Origin: Zhihengliuella sp. ISTPL4
GTDB lineage: Bacteria > Actinomycetota > Actinomycetes > Actinomycetales > Microbacteriaceae
DNA length: 64,000 bases
Reading direction: 5' to 3'
Assembly: GCF_002848265.1 (NCBI RefSeq)
Contig: NZ_CP025422.1
Coordinates: forward strand, 2,200,727 to 2,264,726
Shown: piece after piece, positions 60,595 to 64,000 of the stretch
Position numbering within the stretch: position 1 is the first letter of the stretch
Layout: every line of letters begins with the position of its first letter
Position numbers and translations under genes: made by a program
The notes under the pieces: model-generated
What the model was told of the DNA's origin: nothing
The model's input: only the letters and a program-made list of their open reading frames with translations
Databases searched by the model: none

Positions 60595-61158
60595 TCAGCG
60601 GTCGGCGACGTTGTCGCGGGCGTCCTGAGCGCTGCTCTTGACTTCGTCCACGGCGTGCGTCGCGTCATCGCGGACGTGGGCTGCAGCACCCGCGGCCTCG
60701 TCCTTGACGGCGGCGAAAGCCTCCTGCGCTGGTTCCTTCAGGTCCTGCCCGATGGTCTTGGCGACATCGGTCGCCTCATCCACGAGGGGCTGCGCCTTCT
60801 CCTTGATCTCTCCGGCCAATTCCTTCTCCTTGGAGGAGGCCGGAATGACGGCGGCCACGACGAGGCCGGCGGCGAAAGCCATCAGCCCCACCGCGAGCGG
60901 GTTGCCCTGGGCCTTGGCGACGGTGTGGCGTCCGGCATCGGCGACCGAGGAGGACGCATCCTCCAGCCGGTCCCCGGCGTCGTCGGCAGCGCCCATGACC
61001 CGGTCGACCGCCGAGCGCACGGCGCCCTTCATCTTCTGCGTCTGCCGGTGCACGACCTTCGAGGGGGTGACCTTGTCGGCAAGGGCGTCGACGTCCCTGC
61101 CGAACTCTGCTCGGGTCCGCTCGATGTCGGCACGGATCGCGTCAGGTGAATCGCTCAT
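60595..61158 (-). CDS. DUF3618 family membrane-associated protein
   Basis: 187 residues. The start SPDAIRADIERTRAEFGRDVDALADKVTP is the DUF3618 signature. One membrane helix (about 88-107, NPLAVGLMAFAAGLVVAAVIP) is followed by a long Ala/Lys/Glu amphipathic helix with KEPAQEAFAAVKDEA-like repeats, resembling LEA or apolipoprotein helices. Function unknown. Last of three genes joined by 4-nt overlaps. Confidence 0.9.
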   Translation of the reverse strand: MSDSPDAIRADIERTRAEFGRDVDALADKVTPSKVVHRQTQKMKGAVRSAVDRVMGAADDAGDRLEDASSSVADAGRHTVAKAQGNPLAVGLMAFAAGLVVAAVIPASSKEKELAGEIKEKAQPLVDEATDVAKTIGQDLKEPAQEAFAAVKDEAAGAAAHVRDDATHAVDEVKSSAQDARDNVADR

Positions 61159-61577
61159 TTGTTCTCCTCATTCCTCTTCACCGCATCGGGGATGCGCTTG
61201 AGGCTGTCCACGGTGCGCGGAGCCCCTTCGATGCTCTTCAGCTGCTTGCGTCCCATCACGAACAGGACGAGGGCGATGACCGCCCAGATGACGGCGACGA
61301 TCACGGCCGACCAGCCGAGGCCGGTGATGTACGCGCCGAGGGCCCACCAGAGGGCGACCGACAGGAAGAACACGGCCATGAGCGCGCCGTATCCCGCCCC
61401 GCCGAGCATGCCCGCCCCGCGACCCGCTCGCGTGGCGGATTGCTTGAGCTCCGCCTTCGCCAGCTCCAGCTCCTGCCGCATGAGAGTCGACAGGTCACTC
61501 GTGACCTCGCTGAGCAGATCGCCGAGAGATGTGCTCTCGGCCTTCTGCTCCGACGGTGTGGGGATGGGGTCGGTCAT
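61155..61577 (-). CDS. Phage holin family (holin-X superfamily) membrane protein
   Basis: 140 residues. LGDLLSEVTSDLSTLMRQELELAKAELKQSA is the amphipathic head of actinobacterial holin-X (PF07332-type) proteins; two membrane helices follow (about 60-82 and 88-110). Despite the name these are chromosomal housekeeping genes, usually next to DUF3618, and no phage genes are nearby. ATGA overlaps on both sides. Confidence 0.9.
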   Translation of the reverse strand: MTDPIPTPSEQKAESTSLGDLLSEVTSDLSTLMRQELELAKAELKQSATRAGRGAGMLGGAGYGALMAVFFLSVALWWALGAYITGLGWSAVIVAVIWAVIALVLFVMGRKQLKSIEGAPRTVDSLKRIPDAVKRNEENK

Positions 61578-62452
61578 GGTCGCTCCTCGCCGTCGGGGCC
61601 GCGCTTCGCGGCATCCGTCCGGTCGTAGAGCGGGGTGTCCCCGTCATCGACCGTCTCGCCGTGCGGAGTGACGCCCCACGGGGCGGTGCCGGCGTCGATC
61701 CCGCTCATCCCGTCCGGCGCTCCTGGCACGGTGCCATCGGTCGGCAGCGGCGGCTGACCGAGGGTGGTGTTCCCGGCGACACCCGCGCCGCCCACCACGC
61801 CTGCCGGCCCCGCAGCACCGGGGACCGCGCCGGGCGTGGTCGCCGCCGGGACCTCGGGTCGCGGCGGGACGGCGGCTGCCGTCGCCCCCGCGGTCGGCGA
61901 AGAGCCGGAGCTGGCGGAGCCCGTCCCGGACGACGCGCTCTCGGCGGCGCCCTCGGAGAGGGCCCTGGTCAGGCGGCCGGCCACGAGACCGGCAAGAGCC
62001 GCCACGGCGATGAACGTACCGGGCTTGGCGCGCGCGTACGACTTCACCTCGGAGAGAAGCGAGCCGGGGTCGCGGTCACCGATCCAGCCGGCGATGCCCT
62101 GGATGCGGGTCGAGGCCTGACGGACGAGGTCGGCGGCGACACCGCCGTCCGAGTTCTGCGCCATCGTGCCCAGCTCGCCGCCGACGGACCGCAGTCCGTC
62201 CGCGACGCGGCGCTGCTGCACCGCCGCCTGCTCCGACAGCTCGTTCTTGGTCTGGTGATACAGGTCGCGGACCTGATCCTTGGCTTCGTGGGCGACGGCA
62301 CCGGCCTCGGCCTTCGCCGTCTCGACGACGCCAGCCGCCTGGTGCTTCGCCTCGTCCGCGACACCCGCGGCTTCGTTCGCCGCGGTCCGGACGGTTCCCG
62401 GAGACTCGGTCGTACCGCTGCCCGCGGCACCTTCTGCATTGCTCTGCGACAT
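61574..62452 (-). CDS. Helical stress-type protein with one membrane segment
   Basis: 292 residues. Residues 15-130 are Ala-rich amphipathic helix (DEAKHQAAGVVETAKAEAGAVAHEAKDQV, written over 12-40), LEA/CsbD-like. A membrane helix (about 142-160, GTFIAVAALAGLVAGRL) is followed by a low-complexity Pro/Ala/Gly/Thr region to the end. First gene of the operon with holin-X and DUF3618 (ATGA overlap). Probably envelope-associated; function unknown. Confidence 0.85.
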   Translation of the reverse strand: MSQSNAEGAAGSGTTESPGTVRTAANEAAGVADEAKHQAAGVVETAKAEAGAVAHEAKDQVRDLYHQTKNELSEQAAVQQRRVADGLRSVGGELGTMAQNSDGGVAADLVRQASTRIQGIAGWIGDRDPGSLLSEVKSYARAKPGTFIAVAALAGLVAGRLTRALSEGAAESASSGTGSASSGSSPTAGATAAAVPPRPEVPAATTPGAVPGAAGPAGVVGGAGVAGNTTLGQPPLPTDGTVPGAPDGMSGIDAGTAPWGVTPHGETVDDGDTPLYDRTDAAKRGPDGEERP

Positions 62453-62603
62453 CGTTCTTCCTCTCGACTCCCGCCGACGGCCGCCGACGTGTCAGCAGTT
62501 CTACTCCGGGGTCCGTGGATCACCGCGAGGGTTGACGCGGCTCTCCGCGGGCATTACCGTGCCGGGACTCCTCCCCGCTGCCGCGCCCGCCTACGATGGG
62601 GCC

Positions 62604-63209
62604 ATGGCCGACAAGCCGCAGTGGCTCATCCGCGAAGACGCGAGCGTCCCCGTGCTGGTCGCGCTCGCCCTTCGGCAGCTGCTGGGCATCCGGGAGCCCC
62701 TGGATCTGCCATCGCTCCGAGACCTCTCCGTCCGCGCCCCTGAGGCGGCGGACGCAGCTCCCGAGGTCGAGGCGCAGTGGCGTGACTACTGGGACATGAC
62801 CGTCGAGCCGCGCTCGCATCACTCGGGTGTCCCGCTCGAGCTGATCGACGGTTTCGACACGCTCGTGGCCCTTCCGGCGACCGGCGCCGAGGCGCTCTCG
62901 TCGGCGATCCGGCCGCATGCCGGTACCGCTCTCCGCTATGCCGACGCCGCGCACGACCGGTACGTGGGGTCGATGAAGAGCCACACCGGCGGGGACGCCT
63001 ATCGGGCGTACGCGAGTGCGATCGCCGAGTTCGAACGCGATATCGGACGCCGCGCCCACTCGTTCGAGCTGAACGTGCAGGTGCTGCCGCTGTCGCAGCG
63101 CGGCGTCTGGTGGATCGGCGACCTCACCGTGGCGGTGACCGACGGACTCCGCCGGGACGTCGTGGCGTTCGACGCCGCCATCCGTCCGGTGATCGCCGAG
63201 CTCGCCTAG
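62604..63209 (+). CDS. Conserved hypothetical protein
   Basis: 201 residues, ATG 62604 with only a weak GGGG upstream. Soluble and mixed alpha/beta; features such as WLIREDASVPVLVALALRQLLGI at the start and FELNVQVLPLSQRGVWWIGDLTVAV near the end are well preserved in style but I cannot assign a family. Its TAG overlaps the convergent neighbour's TAG in CTAG (63206-63209). Confidence 0.75.
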   Translation: MADKPQWLIREDASVPVLVALALRQLLGIREPLDLPSLRDLSVRAPEAADAAPEVEAQWRDYWDMTVEPRSHHSGVPLELIDGFDTLVALPATGAEALSSAIRPHAGTALRYADAAHDRYVGSMKSHTGGDAYRAYASAIAEFERDIGRRAHSFELNVQVLPLSQRGVWWIGDLTVAVTDGLRRDVVAFDAAIRPVIAELA

Positions 63210-63535
63210 GCGCGGTCCGTGCTGTCGTCGTCGACCACGGTCTCCCGATCGACGGTCACGACGCGATCATGGCGTCGAGCGAGCCGCTCGAGGACGAGAC
63301 CCGCGACACCACCGAGGGCGAGGCCGATGGGAACGGTCCAGAGCAGGAGGAACCCGAAGACCTGACCGGGCGGGTAGACGACATCGAGAGCCTGCGACTG
63401 CTCGAAGCTTCCGACCATCGTGAGGATTCCGGCGGCGATGACGCCGAGCACGACGCCGATGCCCATGAGCACGCCGTACCGCGGCACGCGGCGCACGGTC
63501 GCTTCGACGGTCTGGTGGGTGTCACGGGAGGGCAT
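63206..63535 (-). CDS. Small two-helix membrane protein
   Basis: 109 residues with helices at about 20-41 (YGVLMGIGVVLGVIAAGIL) and 60-82 (FGFLLLWTVPIGLALGGVAG), and polar ends. Typical of conserved actinobacterial membrane proteins of unknown role. GGAGG lies just before the ATG (1 nt spacing), so the true start may differ. Confidence 0.75.
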   Translation of the reverse strand: MPSRDTHQTVEATVRRVPRYGVLMGIGVVLGVIAAGILTMVGSFEQSQALDVVYPPGQVFGFLLLWTVPIGLALGGVAGLVLERLARRHDRVVTVDRETVVDDDSTDRA

Positions 63536-63577
63536 GCCTCCATTGTCCCACCCTCCGCGCGTCCGTGCAGCCGCATG

Positions 63578-63615
63578 CGGAACCGCCCTCCCGGTCCCCA
63601 GGGAGGGCGGTTCCG
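63578..63615 (-). terminator. Terminator of the window-edge surface protein
   Basis: CGGAACCGCCCTCCC (63578-63592) and GGGAGGGCGGTTCCG (63601-63615) form a perfect 15-bp stem with an 8-nt loop, 11 nt after the stop codon on the minus strand. Confidence 0.85.
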
Positions 63616-63626
63616 CGCCGCCGGAC

Positions 63627-64000
63627 TCAGACTTCGGTCGTCGTCTCGGCCGGCTCCCCCCTCCGAGTCCGGCGCACGATGAGCACGCCGCCGGTCGCAG
63701 CCAGCGCCACGACGACCAGGCCTCCGACGATCCAGGGCCACACCGGTGCTTCCTCCGACCCGGCCGGCGCGCTGATCGCGGTCACCGCCGCATCGGCCTC
63801 GGTCTCCGGTTCGGACTGCTGCTCCTCCGCGGGAGTGCCGCACGCCGCGTCGACCGGGATCACTGCGGAGACGGGGTCGAGCTGCTCGCCCGCCTGATAT
63901 GTGCCGAACGCGGCGGCTCCGGCCTCGGTCAATGTCGTGGGCACGGCGTCGAGGGCCAAGGCCCCTCCGGTGACGGCGGCGTCCGCGAGGGCGAACTCCG
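63627..64000 (-). CDS. Membrane-anchored surface protein, C-terminal part (HtaA-like, partial)
   Basis: The frame is open to the window edge; a TTG at 63959 is internal. The last ectodomain strands (VPTTLTEAGAAAFGTYQAGEQLDPV) resemble the end of HtaA haem-binding domains of corynebacteria, where a 'TEAG..AFG..Y..G..LDPV' pattern is common. An acidic linker, one membrane helix (WPWIVGGLVVVALAATGGVLIV) and a basic tail RRTRR follow. The HtaA link is from memory and moderate. If right, this would be a second iron-acquisition element in the window. Confidence 0.6.
   Translation of the reverse strand, partial: EFALADAAVTGGALALDAVPTTLTEAGAAAFGTYQAGEQLDPVSAVIPVDAACGTPAEEQQSEPETEADAAVTAISAPAGSEEAPVWPWIVGGLVVVALAATGGVLIVRRTRRGEPAETTTEV

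Noticed and set aside
61155..61577. Phage holin as a sign of a prophage
   Set aside because: The holin-X family is a common chromosomal gene in actinobacteria, and no capsid, terminase, integrase or lysin genes are nearby.

Overview
The window is high-GC DNA with short intergenic gaps, many 4-bp ATGA/GTGA gene overlaps and GTG/TTG starts. Gene content (DUF3073, Rv2578c-type radical SAM protein, actinobacterial holin-X family protein, LAxTG surface anchors, B. subtilis-type PurF, PadR/DUF4097 pair) points to an actinobacterium, most likely Microbacteriaceae and probably Microbacterium. It looks chromosomal: no phage, IS element, CRISPR array, tRNA or rRNA was recognised.

Layout. 1-4.8 kb: LytS/LytTR two-component system followed by the start of a membrane protein, then cstA-ybdD for pyruvate/peptide uptake. 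5-8.2 kb: secreted subtilisin-like protease. 8.4-13 kb: an ECF-type (YkoEDC-like) transporter with two S-like membrane proteins, a siderophore-interacting reductase and a DtxR/IdeR-like iron box. 13-20.4 kb: acyl-CoA dehydrogenase, M15 peptidase, radical SAM protein with a LexA-like box, YaeQ, DEAD-box helicase, aldose epimerase. 20.5-24.3 kb: RND pump with its TetR regulator. 24.4-29.9 kb: a complete CUT1 sugar ABC operon with its own LacI regulator and a Gfo/Idh oxidoreductase. 30-36.2 kb: paired fluoride channels, FAD/Rieske oxidoreductase, nitroreductase, MerR-TipAS regulator, DUF4097-PadR operon. 36-37 kb: UspA and DUF3073.

37.2-49.4 kb is the most coherent functional unit: a second CUT1 sugar ABC transporter, a 1727-residue cell-wall-anchored GH101 endo-alpha-N-acetylgalactosaminidase, an intracellular GH35 beta-galactosidase and a LacI regulator. 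Four copies of a TGTGAnCGCAAACA-like operator lie in front of these transcription units. I infer a regulon that cuts Gal-beta-1,3-GalNAc from O-glycoproteins at the surface, imports it and splits it inside.

49.4-53.3 kb: purM-purF plus an MFS exporter. 53.6-60.4 kb is an accessory region: an ECF sigma factor fused to a zinc-binding anti-sigma motif, membrane segment(s) and an ectodomain, preceded by a translationally coupled 54-residue ORF. Next to it are decayed GH10 xylanase and L,D-transpeptidase remnants and two related Ig-like surface proteins. 60.6-62.5 kb: a three-gene envelope-stress-type operon (DUF3618, holin-X, helical protein). The window ends in a membrane-anchored protein whose ectodomain resembles HtaA.

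Structural themes: long-armed palindromes downstream of or between genes, and a dispersed CCCTGAGCCTGTCGAAGG repeat that occurs both as an intergenic hairpin and inside a MerR gene.
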